From contig JAQGDQ010000136.1 of the NCBI GenBank assembly GCA_030141605.1, positions 372,001 through 436,000 on the forward strand: a DNA stretch of 64,000 nt, read 5' to 3'. Below the pieces are notes generated by a model. The model had not been told where the DNA came from. It did not search any database and worked only from the letters and a program-made list of their open reading frames with translations. Both the position numbers and the translations under genes were made by a program. Numbering within the stretch: position 1 is the stretch's first letter; every line of letters begins with the position of its first letter. Shown in pieces: positions 1 through 12,800 of this stretch. This stretch comes from Tubiluchus corallicola (taxonomy: Eukaryota; Priapulida; Priapulimorpha; Priapulimorphida; Tubiluchidae).

Positions 1-690
1 CTGGCTACTGTTTGGAAATTTTCCTAAAAAGAATGTTTGGATTCAGTTCACCAAGAAATTTGCACTTAATTTTATCAGTAGCAGACTTGATTTTGGACAG
101 CATACAATTACGCAGGAAGAAATACAGTATCAAATTTCACATAGACCCTAACATTAACATGTTACAGACTTTGTTACAGCTTTGTCTTACCACGCAATTA
201 AATGGTCGAGTTTAATAATTTTTGAACATTTAGGATTCCTTAATCATAAATAATTGTTTAACATTGAAAGCAGTAAACACTTGGCACAGTATTTGGCATC
301 CCGATGCCTCTACAGTATCCAGCACTTTGTAGCAAAAGTAATAGAACTGAAACGCAGACAATTCTTATCTAGAATGAGATGCCGGGTCTGGAAGAGGTGT
401 ATGCATTGTACAAGAAAAGCAGTCAGAAATGAAGTGGTAGACGAAACAACCAAGAAATAGCTATTTATTCACTAATTAGCCTAGTGCTGCTTAACTTTGG
501 TAGCTAAGTTTAGGAACTGCTCAAGGCATGTATTTCCAGCAACTATAACTGCACAGTCCACTAGCTCATACAATAACAAACGTACATTACAAAAAATAGG
601 AAAAGTCGAATGCCGCAAAAGTGAATATTTCTATTAAAAGCATGGCTGATGCCCATCACATACCAGTTATTTTAAAATGTGTTCACTCAC
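1..690. other. Ankyrin intron, no exon recognised
   Basis: Non-coding-looking AT-rich sequence downstream of the last visible exon. I looked for the expected continuation of the UPA domain on the minus strand with a phase-1 acceptor and did not find it. Short plus-strand ORFs here look random. Confidence 0.6.
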
Positions 691-844
691 CTATCAATTC
701 CTCGTGTGGATCCCGCGACCGTACTGTAAATGGTAATCTATTTTCTTGAAAGGAACGGAAATATAAGAAAAGCTGTTCCCCAGACTTCGTCACCGGAACC
801 AAGTTGCCACCCATTTCTATGTACTGTGGCTTGCCCTCTAGCAC
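691..844 (-). CDS. Ankyrin exon: UPA continued (last exon in window)
   Basis: 154 bp, phase 0 to 1. [17 protein letters not shown], then [19 protein letters not shown]. Acceptor CACCTAG, donor GTGAGTG. The next exon (rest of UPA, then the C-terminal region with the death domain) is not found before position 1, so the gene runs out of the window. Confidence 0.95.
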
Positions 845-3800
845 CTAGGTGAATAACAGACCATACAAATTAGACAATGCATACAGGACAAAAAACAATT
901 TATGTAAATGGTTTGCTGTAGATAAAAGAGAGCTGTTCATATCCTTTTTGAAGCAAGCAAGAAGCAGGAAAATAAATTTCTGATTACTAGTTGAAACATA
1001 AATGATTCAAGTTTATAAGGGGCCATCCTGCACCAAGACATGCCCTGTATAAAATTATGTAGCACAGCAGTAAGACAAGTCTGGCAAGTAAACTGCATGA
1101 ATTTTGTAACGTACAAAGATACAGATTTTCGTAAAAGAAACTTAATGTACCAACATATCTACAATTGTCGGGCTGTTGACAAGTTGGGATAGTTAGTATA
1201 CAAGCTATGTGGTTAAGGCTAAGGTACCAAGCCAGATGTGGTTGCAAAAGACTGTCTTGCAAAAGGTTCACCCGTCATTGTGTAAAGATAAAGTACACAA
1301 TCAAGAGTTAGACGGATGTCAAGAAATTAAGCATAAAATTTCGTGCTAGGATGCCTGCCTAGCACGAAAACATAAAAAGTGAAGAAATTGTCAAGATTGC
1401 ACAATACTTCAAAAAAAAGCAAGGATTTTGGGGGCGTGTGTTAAATGGAGGTCGAAACAAAAGCTCCGTTGACCGCTACTTTCAATCAGTAACATAAAAT
1501 TTTTTAAGAGCTTTATTAACAACAACAAATACTGTAATAAAAACTAATGCAATACCTCAACGTCCCGACTTCTAGCGACCTCAGAGAAATGTTCTTGACA
1601 CTCAAGCGTCTTTTCCATCTTGTCGTCTGTCATGCAGAAGACACGAAGGCGCCCTTCCTGCCGCTCCGATCGTTTGGCAAATACTACGAATTTTGCCATA
1701 AATGGGACGTGAATCGCCTCACGGTACAAGTCTGTGGCGAATTTTGCAGCTTCAGTGACTTGCTGGCAGTCCATTAACCAGAATCTATAAGCAAAAGCAC
1801 AAACAATATACTGCAGAGATTTTTAAAATAAGTTGATCCCAAATAATTTCTATAAAAATTAAATTTCATTTCCACAAATTACAATGCTGAATGCAAATTG
1901 AAAAGCTTTTTTGAAATGCACTAAAATAGATATCTACAGTTGATTATGGGTGAATCAGCTACAAATTATCAATAGTGTACAAATATTCAGTGCATTTTCA
2001 GTAAGTGAAGCCAAGTTTCCAAACCATCTTTACACGTTTATTATAAAGTTTATTATACAATGTTTCCTCCCGAGGATATTTATTGTTATTAATTTTTTAT
2101 ATGTAAATTATATATGTAAAAGTTGCCTCCCTTTATTTTGCATTATTCACTATTCACAACTAACATAAAAGAACAATGAATACGAATATAAAGCAAGTAC
2201 TCCATTCATTGTCATGAGATTTCTGCAACTCACCTAGCTGATACTGTTGTAGTGAAAGAGACACATTCGTTTACAAAAGTAAGAGGAGTTGTTCCGGTAA
2301 TGTCTTCCCACTGCGCAGCATGTGTGCCACCTGTAGTTAAAACAAAGAAATTCAATATGAAGACAGAAATAAAAAAACACATTTCCACAAACTGTGAAGT
2401 TTTCAAAAATGTAATTTCACAATAAACTGTAAGAGCACTTACCAGTAATACTACACAGAAGCCTCAAAGTGGGCGTTTCCTTGCTGTACTGATTGATCAT
2501 GCCCTTGCTGGCAGCTTGTGGTACAGGTATCGTAAGCGTGATGGGTTTGTGGAACTTTCGCCGTCGTGGCTCCACAGTAACAATGGGACTCACGGCCACA
2601 CGATTGCCCAGAAGCTTTGTAACAAGTTCGCTAGGTATCGGCTGTGCCTATGTAAAACATAATAACAGCTGACTTAGTTTTCACTTACTTATAACTAAAT
2701 AGACCAAGAATGCAATTCACAAAGATAAGTTGATTTTTAAGCAGATTTGACTACAGCCATTTTTTCCTATCTACCTCGTATTTCCTGTCAAATGCAGAAA
2801 AACAATGTATTGATTACTGAGGTCCCTATTTACCTGTAAGCCGACGCGAATCTTTTTAGTTAATGCGCCTTCCGGAAAGACGGCCTGCACTTGTGGAACT
2901 ACAGTGGAACTGACCATCCCACCTTCTGGACCGATTGTGTGCGTCTCTTGATGAACCCGCGTGACCACAGCAAAGTACATTGGGAAGTCATTTGTCAGAA
3001 TGCGGGTAATACGATTTGTATGCAGGTCCTCGATTGCGTCTAGTTCTAGGAAAATAATTGTAAACAAGATGAGTGCAAAATAACATGTATTACACATTGG
3101 TTGATAGCTGATGCATGTTTTTTGTAATTTGAGGAAAGCCACTAAATGATGTAATCAGTATAGGCTATTTAAAAGAGATAATGTAGAATCAACCATACAG
3201 CTTACAAATGGCATCAGGAACTAGAAGAGCCCAGAGTCGCACCGTTCCAGCCGGTTTATTTCTACAATTGACCTAGCCGATAAGAAACTTAGCATTAGGT
3301 GCACCAGCTGCTCAATAATAGCAGTCGAGCTAGCCGATACTCCTGCTGGCTGCAAAGATTTTCACTCTTGCGATAATCACGTGGCACTGCAAATCACTGG
3401 TTAAAATATAGCAAAAACAATATCATGAATACGCAGTCTGACTGTGCGTGTGCTGGCAGCGATACTAAACTTTAGAAATTTTTAAACGAGAAGGACGGTC
3501 AATTCAAAATTAAATACACAAATAGGCCACATTAGTCATACATAGGGGATCATTTTGGTGTTTTGGTATTGATTCGTCTGTAATCAAGATAAGCCTCACC
3601 AAGAACTGGATTTAAATTATATTTGCAATAAATCTGTTGCTCTTTTATAATAACAAAAAATTAATCTCTAATGCATTATTTGAATCTGTACATCAGCCTT
3701 TTTCTGTGTATAAGCAACACAAGTCATTTAAAAAATTTGTCTCCATAATTTCACAGTTAACAAACAATTTATCATTATTTACTTAACAAAAATTCGTAGC

Positions 3801-6800
3801 TTCAGCTGACTTAGCTGATTTTTTCTTTAAGCCAATTCAGCTGAAAAGTCAGTCAACCTCTGCCGAGCTAGCTGATTTACTGTGTGAGTCAGCTGATGTA
3901 GTAACAACTAGATTCAGCTTCAGCCTCTATGAACTAGGAAGAGCGCACAGGTTTTTCATAAGCATGAATTTTTATTACCTTCACCATCGAAGCTTTCGTT
4001 TAACACGTCTTGCACGGCATTTTCTGTTGCTTCTAATGTGTGCTCTCTCCATGTTTCTCCATTGTCGCTTCGCAGGATTGTTATCTCCCTCTCTTTGCCT
4101 CGCAGTGAAGCAAAATGTGGAACCTCTATAATAACTGGCCTGCATTTAGAATATGATGAACATTATTATGCTGGCTATAAGACAGATAGAGAGACATACA
4201 CGTTTATTATTTTCACTCATTCTTCATACGTTAACCAATGGATTGAATAATTAGGGTGATTCCCGGAACAAATTTTTACATAAGTGACAGAATTCTTCGT
4301 GTGTATGAAAAGTTCTTTTGTGAGAATCGTGGCTCATAGTACTCAAATTATTTCATTAGGGTAAAAGTTTAGCTTTAAAATGTCATGGTCTGCAAGAAAA
4401 AGTGAATATTATCTATCACTTTATGCAAGTTACTAAAACCACACACATCAGACAAAACCACATTACAAACATTTCAGACAATAATAGCTCTGCTGAAAAT
4501 ATGAAATGTTAATAACAAACAAAACTGGCAAAGCATTAGACTCACCCTAAAAATTTAGCTCCAGATGGTCCCATCTCTAAAATTCTACTTGCCAGAGCCT
4601 CTCCTTCCATTAACGGTGGAGGATGTGCAAGTTTGTCCCTCTTCACAAGTCGGCAAGTGATGCGCATGGGTGCCGGAGCCTTCCGGGGTGGGATAATGAT
4701 CCGTACCCCCGAATGTCGACAGCCCCTCATGGCTCCTCCGCGTGCATCAACCATGAAGCTGACAAGGAAGCTGCAAAGTAAAAAATAAATATGATGAATG
4801 TTAGGTAATTATGGGCAATGATTTGACAACACAGTTGAAGACATGTTTCCAAGTAAGAGGAATTGACAAACTTACCTTGGGCTTTATTTTTGGGCTTTAA
4901 TATTGACCTGCGTAAGTTTTATAACAAGCTATACAACAAATTTATCAATACAGCTGCAAAGACACATTACGACTGATACACAGACTGATGATATTAAGGT
5001 CCTGAGACCCTTAGACATTTGCTTCTATGTCTAAAATCCTTAGATATTAAACTTGACATTTGGTTTCAAGCATATACATATACTATTAAACATATACCTC
5101 AACTGAAATGCTTTCTGGCCGTAACTAAGTTCATAATCACTAGGAACTTGGCACGCAAAAGAAGCGCTCCTCTTCCCAAAAGTGGGTAGTTTCAGACATC
5201 TCAAGGTACCTCCCATGAATTTCAGAATACTGAATAGTATTTCAGTTTGTAAAATATGCACACGACATTACAATTATAATAAATTTTCTAAATTAAAAAT
5301 TATCTCAGTTTCGTTATCACAAAATAACACACTCCTTCAGAATGAACTAACAATTCACTCTGCACTGTAATAATGTGCATGTGAAGTGAGTGAAGTGACG
5401 ATTCGATTGGCAAAGCTAATGATATGTGTTTATGGTACTGGTTCATGGTTAAGAGAATATTGTAAATTTAGGGAGAGCACAGGTAAATGACTTGCACGGG
5501 TCACAGAAATTCGTAAATTTTGTAGAATTTGCCCAAATTTTTAGTAGGATCGGATCGTTGAAATCTGAGTTTGAATAAGAATCAAGAATTATCTTAAGGC
5601 TACTTGAATGAAGACAAGCACTAGATAGACCGCTTCTATTTCTATCTAACACATGTTAGTTCAGGAGTAAGAAAGTCCTAGTTACCGTTGGTATGCATAA
5701 CTGTATAAAGCGGTATGCAAGACCATTGTTTGCTAATACAGAACATTTAAAACAGAAACATAAAACCTTTTCATCAACACTTCAGTTGTACAATTTACAG
5801 GGTCCTGCAGAAATAGTTTTTTAGTTTAAATTTACGCAAAAATGCGTCAGATGGCAGCACATGTCAATGCTTATAGTTTTGTAAAGCGGCAGCGACAACA
5901 ATATAAAATAAACGAAATAAAATATGAAAATGCGTTTTTGCAAAAATATTGGTTTAATAACACGAATCCTGAAACTCATTTTTAAGAGCATTAATATTTT
6001 TGTAGCAAGTTCCAAATGAAAGTATTTGGGTTCCTGGTTCTTATTAATAAAAAATTGCATTCTGATTTATATTTTGTAGAATATACGAATGAATGTCAGA
6101 TGAAACGTTAGATCTTACATCTCGAAATCATGTAATATTAATGTAGATTTTACTCCATGCTTTTGCTACATTACACTGAAATTGCTCTTAAGCAAACTTG
6201 TTCAGCTCACCAGCCTCAATACTTTGAGGCAAATTTACTGAAGAAATTAAACCCGGAGAAACCAGTATGGCTCGTTTCAGTTAATATCGGTCTAAATTTG
6301 CTAACATTCACATCGGCAAACGTCACAAATGACGCGTTTCAAATTGTTTGCATACAATTAGGAAACTTGAAAATCACTTTTGTTGCCATGACGACCCAGT
6401 TGTGGCAAGCGCTTACCGTTTTACAACGCTTATACGAGTACTTGGAAATCGTGATGATTTCATTTTCATTTAAAACAAAAAGCACCATGAAATGGTAAAT
6501 CTTTGGCTACTGTCAAAATTAAGGGTGCCACTGTGCGTTAGTTGATAGCACTCCTCGCCCGATGGCACTACCCACACTATAAGTTTGATTTAGCTGGCCC
6601 TTACTAGTCTTACTAAGAGATGCAGTTCAAAATTTTCGTAGTAGTAACATCTATATCGGTCTTCAATGTCAAGGACAAACATGCAATGACCTCCCATGCT
6701 GCTAATACCATCTTTGATTGGCTGGACAGACGAAAGCAATATTACACACTGTGACTCGTTGGACAAGTCACTTGGAAAAACTGCAGTACAATTAAAACTA

Positions 6801-9800
6801 GTCAGAAGCGCTTAATAAAACCTCAAAAGCTGACTGCATAGACGGCAGACAAGCGTAGTTACTTTAATTACGTCAAATGCTGCATACTGAATGATAAATA
6901 TCGTAATAAAGGCTCATTATTTAGGTAATTAATGTCATGCATGGTTCAGCAATTAATTGAAAGTGCAATTTAGATGCCCACTTGTCACAAGCGGTCGTCA
7001 AATTGTCGTGAGAGGCTGACAGTGCAGGCAGGTGACACACGCCTAACACGAAAGAAATTGATTAATAAATTCTCATTAGGAAAATGAACTTTTATTTATA
7101 AACAAAAAATATAAGAGAACACTGTAGCTACAGTTTCACCTTTACGGAATTGGCATTATAATGGTTTAAGTACTGCAACAGAGTTATCTAAAGTAGAAGA
7201 AACGAATTATTATCGCTAATAAATATAATAGCCAGGCCTACAGTAACCGACATATGCATTTAGACTGTGACAAAATCTTTGCAAGCATGTGCTAATAAAT
7301 GACTTCACTAATTCTTTATAATGGTCCAAAATTAATGACGATTTTTGGAGATTTTACTCACAAACTAAGCCTTTACTTAAGGACAAACACAAGATTTATT
7401 TTTTAAGCTTGGACAATCGCTCAGAAGCAAATGATTCAAAATACCTACGTTTCCCTTTCGTCTCTCGATTCTTTCCTCGAATAGTGAACGTTGCACTTCA
7501 AGCCCAGAGGATAAAGTAGCGAATTACAGTCAAATAACCCACCATTCACCGTGGCCATGTTTATGACGTCACAACACTCAATGAGTATTTATGAAGAAGC
7601 CATGATGGTTTACAATGTAGCGTGTTTTTTTCGCCCGCAATACAGCCGATGGCGTTACCAATTTTGCAAACTGCAGCTGTAGTCAAGAAAATCACGTCCG
7701 TGATATCATAATTAGATCACACTTGATATGGTTTACAATTTCAGCTTATTTATGTCAGATTTACAAGTATCACAGCGAAACTTGACGGTCAAAAGTGTCT
7801 TTCAAGCTGACAGCAGCAATACAAAATGAAACCACATGGTAGATCCTTCTGGCTGACTATTTTATGATTGCAACACTGTTTCTGCAAAATAGTAATGCTA
7901 AACACACATCAAGGTTAGATTTATCAGTTTACAGCAAAACTAACCTATTGATGACAGAACAATTTCAACAATTGTACGCTTTCAGTTGACATAGACAAAT
8001 AGAGCGTACATATATAAACAAACTTCCCAAACTGCAAATTTTTGACTCTTTTACTATTAGTAGTTAGTAAGACTTCACTTTGGCTGGATAAACTACAAGA
8101 TTAAAAGAATACAATACATCAACCGACATTCGAACCTATGTCACTTTCTGCCGTGCTATTAAAGCAGCCATATGCGTGTACAAAGCGTCCCACAAAGCAC
8201 AAAGAATGTCAGAAAATCTTCACGTTTTAATTTGAATTTGACTAAAACATTCTGCGCAAAGAAAGCCAGAAAATGTTGATATTTTTATTTGCAAGTTTAT
8301 TTGAACTCGTTGAGCTTACAGAAAATCATCACCATATCAAGCGGAAGTCAACGATGCAGATATTAAAAGCAAAATTTTTTAGAAGCTGGTAGGAAGCCAC
8401 AAAACTCTGTAAACAGCGTAGCAAAGACTTGAGCTTAAGAATGTCTAAACAAACTCAGCAAACCAGATGCGTGCAACCGGCTGAAAAAATGGTGACTGTC
8501 AACACCCAGTTTTGAAATACATGCTCAACTAGAGAGGGCTTCACTAAAACATTATAACAACTCCTTTTTGGCTTTATTGTATGGATACACAATGAGGCAC
8601 TGGGCGGGTAGTATTATCAGGTAAAACAATAAACACCGGAAGGTATGTTTATGCAAATACATCGCTGCCATTTTCTGTTGACAAATGCTCATCTAACACC
8701 CTCCTTCAGCTCCTCTTCGAGAGACACAGAGATGAAACAGTGCATTAACGATCGGCCTAGGGATCATTCACAACATTTACGTAACTTGAGATTGTTGGTT
8801 TCTGTACTGGATTACTTGTACACAACAGTTAAAGCCACTTAAATGCCGAAATAAAGTTATTTGAAATTCAATAAATGGGAAAAACCCATAATGGATACCG
8901 CATTAGGGAATAGGGAAAAGGCTTCGAACTAGTGTTAATATTAAACACACCCACCTTGAATAAGTCAAATAATGTGCTATTAAAGATAGAACACTGCTTT
9001 TCTTGCGTAATTATGCATTGCTGCAAACAGGGATCTACCATTTAACAAGACAGGGCCTGTCCATTGTAAACGGTTGTGGCAAAACTAGAACTTGTTTCAT
9101 TAACAAGGATGCTTTTCTAAGATAAGGCACTGAACCGAGTAAGGCATTTCGTTCTCATCCGTTCTCGACTCTGTACACATCTTCCTTCAACAAGGTAAAA
9201 TTTACCAATTGGCAGTATGGCAGATCAAACCGTCCAGAACGAATATTAAAACCGGCGGTCACCTATACATTCCCGGCCTGGTATAGCATACCGGTAATTT
9301 AAAATTGACCGTTAAGCACACGTAGAACCATTCCGCTGTTCACTTTGTCCCACAAGGTTCAGCTGATTATAGTCGCACAGATTCGCACTCTTCCTGTTAT
9401 GTTATTTATTATATAAAACGACAACCGAAACTTTATCGAGTAATAAGGTTAGAAAGGAGACAGTTGTTGCTGCCACCCAGAAGTCTTCCTGGTTTCCAAC
9501 TGAACTCGATCACGAGGCTCATCAAAATAAGCAGAGTTTTAAGTTGCGATGAAAAGGACTTCCCGAAACAGAGCTGTCCCAGGAGAATCGTCTGCAGTGA
9601 AGTGTAAAAGTGATTCAAGATGTCGTTCTTTGCAAACGAGTTGCCGGAAAAGGGTGGATGCTAAAAAGAGCTGCTATTGATTTCACAGACACGCCAAAAA
9701 ATGCACTGCCCAAGAAAAAAAACGAAAATTGTAATCTGGGAAGAAGCAGGTTTCTAACATAAATCTCCTCACAGTCAGCTTCCACATTGCATCATATATA

Positions 9801-12800
9801 AATGGATGTTACTGAAAATGCTGTAATAACTACCAACATAGCTTTGTGGATGGAAAGCGGAGCGGTAGGGCATTTTTTATTAAACATTGTCTGGCAAGGA
9901 GACGGTCAAACATCTGCACGTACAATACCCACAACAGTAGTCGTAAATTAGGCTCTAGCTTCAAAAACCTGCATTGGAAAATAAAAGTGTGGGGTAAGCA
10001 GCTATCATGTTTTAAAAAATCTAAATCACATCACATGTAAATAAATGTTGGCTAAAACAAACAGTTCATCACACAAAAAGTTCTATTTAGAAAACCTTTA
10101 ATATGGCTGGTAAAAGATTTCTTAAGACTCTTTGTAGAAAGAATAAACTATAAAAGTCGCTTGAGAGATAACCATGACTTCAGTAATATGATGATTTTGC
10201 TATTATGATGGAAACAGACAATAAAAACAATGACGGGCTTATTGATGGCGACAGCAGCTGACAAGAGCAAATAAATCGCCTTGATGATATGGGAACCGAT
10301 GAATAGAGAATGAGCGTATTGATGAGAAATTTATATGAAGAAGCCAGTATTTAATGGCGGTTGTAAAGCAGAGCTCAAACAGACTGGAGCAACGATGTTA
10401 GAAGAGGCACTGTTTGCGAACATTCACCAAGTTTCAAAAGCAGCATGTGAACAATACCAACGTGTACGCCGAAAGACGAGTGAGAATATAGTTTAATGTA
10501 CAGTTTATTGTTATATCGTAATAGTAATAGCAAAGCAAAATGCAGAGTATATTGATCAGCAATTTTTTTAAAGGTCCAGCGGTTATCATTATTTTTGTGT
10601 AAGGAGGTACAGATGCTAAATATGTTTAATCAAGCAGCTCTGTTGTTATGTTATTATACTCTTGGGATAAGCAGCAACTATACTGCTAACAGGTAATGTT
10701 GCTTAAGGCTCGGCTTTTTTAATACTAGACTTCTCAAACGCTTTTGACACATCTGGTAAATTTAAATCATGAATTCAGTCATGAAGATTTAAAACATGAA
10801 AATAATAAAATTTTGTAAGTAGAAGAAACACCCCGTACTCAAGTCATGCAGTCATTTACACAACATTTTTAAGCTTATTAGTAGAATCTGGTCCTTTTCT
10901 ACTATGTGCGTGCATAAATGTATAATGCTACCTTTATACACCCAATGTGTTTTCGTAACAAACCAAAATTTTATCCCCACTTAGTTACTTCAAATGTGTA
11001 TCTCTAGTGAAGATAGTGTATCTAACTATATGTGACTGCCGGAAATATCACTGGAAACAGTCTACGCAGTTGCTTCTCGGGTCAACGGTATTGTGGCAAA
11101 CCATGCAAAATCCTGGGTTAGCCAAATGTCACTCATGAATGTGTATCTAGTGAAGGGTCATAATAAGTGGCACGCGCTGGAATTCAGCACTACCATATGT
11201 TACAACGTGATAGAGATGTACACACTGATGGCTGCAACAGTTGGCTGACAGATGCTACTTGTTAATTAGAGGACGAGGAAGCTTTGGCAGCATCAATACG
11301 GACAACGAGAAAGTGATGGCAGAAAGAACATACTACAGCAAAAAATATAATTTCACTGGAGCAAAAGATTTTGGTTTCCCCTTTTTGTACCGGATGAATT
11401 TTAAGCTCAACCAGCCCCAGCCCCAGATAACAAACATCTACCGATTTCTTCATTCTCAAAAAAGAACTGACGCTGAGAGAAAATACTGTGTGCAAGCCAG
11501 ATTTGAACACTGGTGAGTTTTAAGCTCAACCAGCCCCAGAATTAACTCCCCGGACTTGTCTAAAAAACAGCTGGACTGAGTAAAAATAGACAAACCCGGC
11601 GACTTTAATATGCCGAAAAACCTTAAAGATGTAAAAAGTTCAAGAAAATTTGTTGAAGATGAACAAACTATTTAGTTTTGAAGAAGCCAGCAGCTGCTTG
11701 TGTAAAACGGGCAGTTCTAGGATTAGGACGCTACTTTATGAAGAGGAGTTCCAGGTCTAGCAGAGTGAAAAGCTTTATTCTTTATCGGTGAAGGACTTTA
11801 ATCAGACGAAAACATTATCAAACGAGACAGTATTAAAATAATTTTCAATCCCTTGCTGAAGACTAAATTTAGGGGTGCTCCCAGTGTATATTCTCGGGGC
11901 ACTGTTTAAAGAGCAGGGATGCTGAGATATTTCAAATTCCATTCCGACTAGAACGGTTTAAAGCAGTGAAGTACTTATAGCAAATCGTAAAAGTTATTTA
12001 CAATTTAAATCACGTAGGGAAGATTGGGCGAAATAGAGGAGATATATGTACATTAATATTCATAACCAGTCAGGAATCATGATTTACGCATGTGAAGTTT
12101 GAAAACGAGTACACTGTAACGACAAAATTATTCCAATTTTTCATTGGCAAGGGCAAGCAAGCCCCAAAGATTTATGAGTTGTTTTTCAAAGTCTAGAAGC
12201 TTCAACACGAAAACTTATATTGGCAAAAGCTGCTGCATCTCGCACATTTAATTAATTATTTACTTGGGGTCTAAATACATACACACAATTTAGAATCAAA
12301 TGTAGTAGGTGAAACATGAAGTTTAGTTAACACCAGGAAAGGAGATAAAACTAGTGTAAGGGTACCGCGAATCACTGGAGAAAATGGACAGAGGATTCAC
12401 AAAAAGATAAGTCTGATGAAAGCCTTTTAGAATCTCATGTAATATGGATGAAGCAAAAGTAATTTTCTTTATGGGTTGATAATAGAAACTCTTTAAATTT
12501 ACTACTGCAATAAGAGACTTCAAAAAGCAAAACGATAGCACACAGCGATCTAGAACGAAAGAATGAACAAACGGCTGAACGAAAGTAGGAAAGAATGATG
12601 TAATCATTGCTGTATTACATAACTCTTTTGTTTATAACATCCAGACTATGTACCGCACGTGACTTCGGAAAAAATCGCGAGCTTCATAACAAATGTGTAA
12701 AAAAATCTGAAAAACAATTAGAAAAATCACTAGCAAAATATATGAGCAGCAACGCCTCGCGTAGTCATTGAGTTGGGTTGGTTCTAAACAGTGCAAAATT

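Noticed and set aside
4877-4908. 32-bp minus-strand segment with acceptor ACTTACGCAG and strong donor CCCAAG/GTAAGT
   Set aside because: Looks like an exon by its borders, but 32 bases would shift frame between linker exon D and the ZU5 exon, and no ATG frame leads into it. Treated as a decoy.
6157-6498. 113-codon plus-strand ORF in the giant intron
   Set aside because: No recognisable domain or splice context; the length is possible by chance in this window.
8955-9041. ATG frame [17 protein letters not shown]... ending at TTCAAG/GTGGGT
   Set aside because: Coding-like, but it leaves phase 0; joined to the ZU5 exon it would run into a stop after a few codons. It shows that chance frames with good donors do occur in this intron.
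12323-12607. 94-codon minus-strand ORF rich in Phe, Ser and Val
   Set aside because: Composition reflects purine-rich DNA on the other strand; the only phase-2 donor (GCG/GTACCC) is poor.
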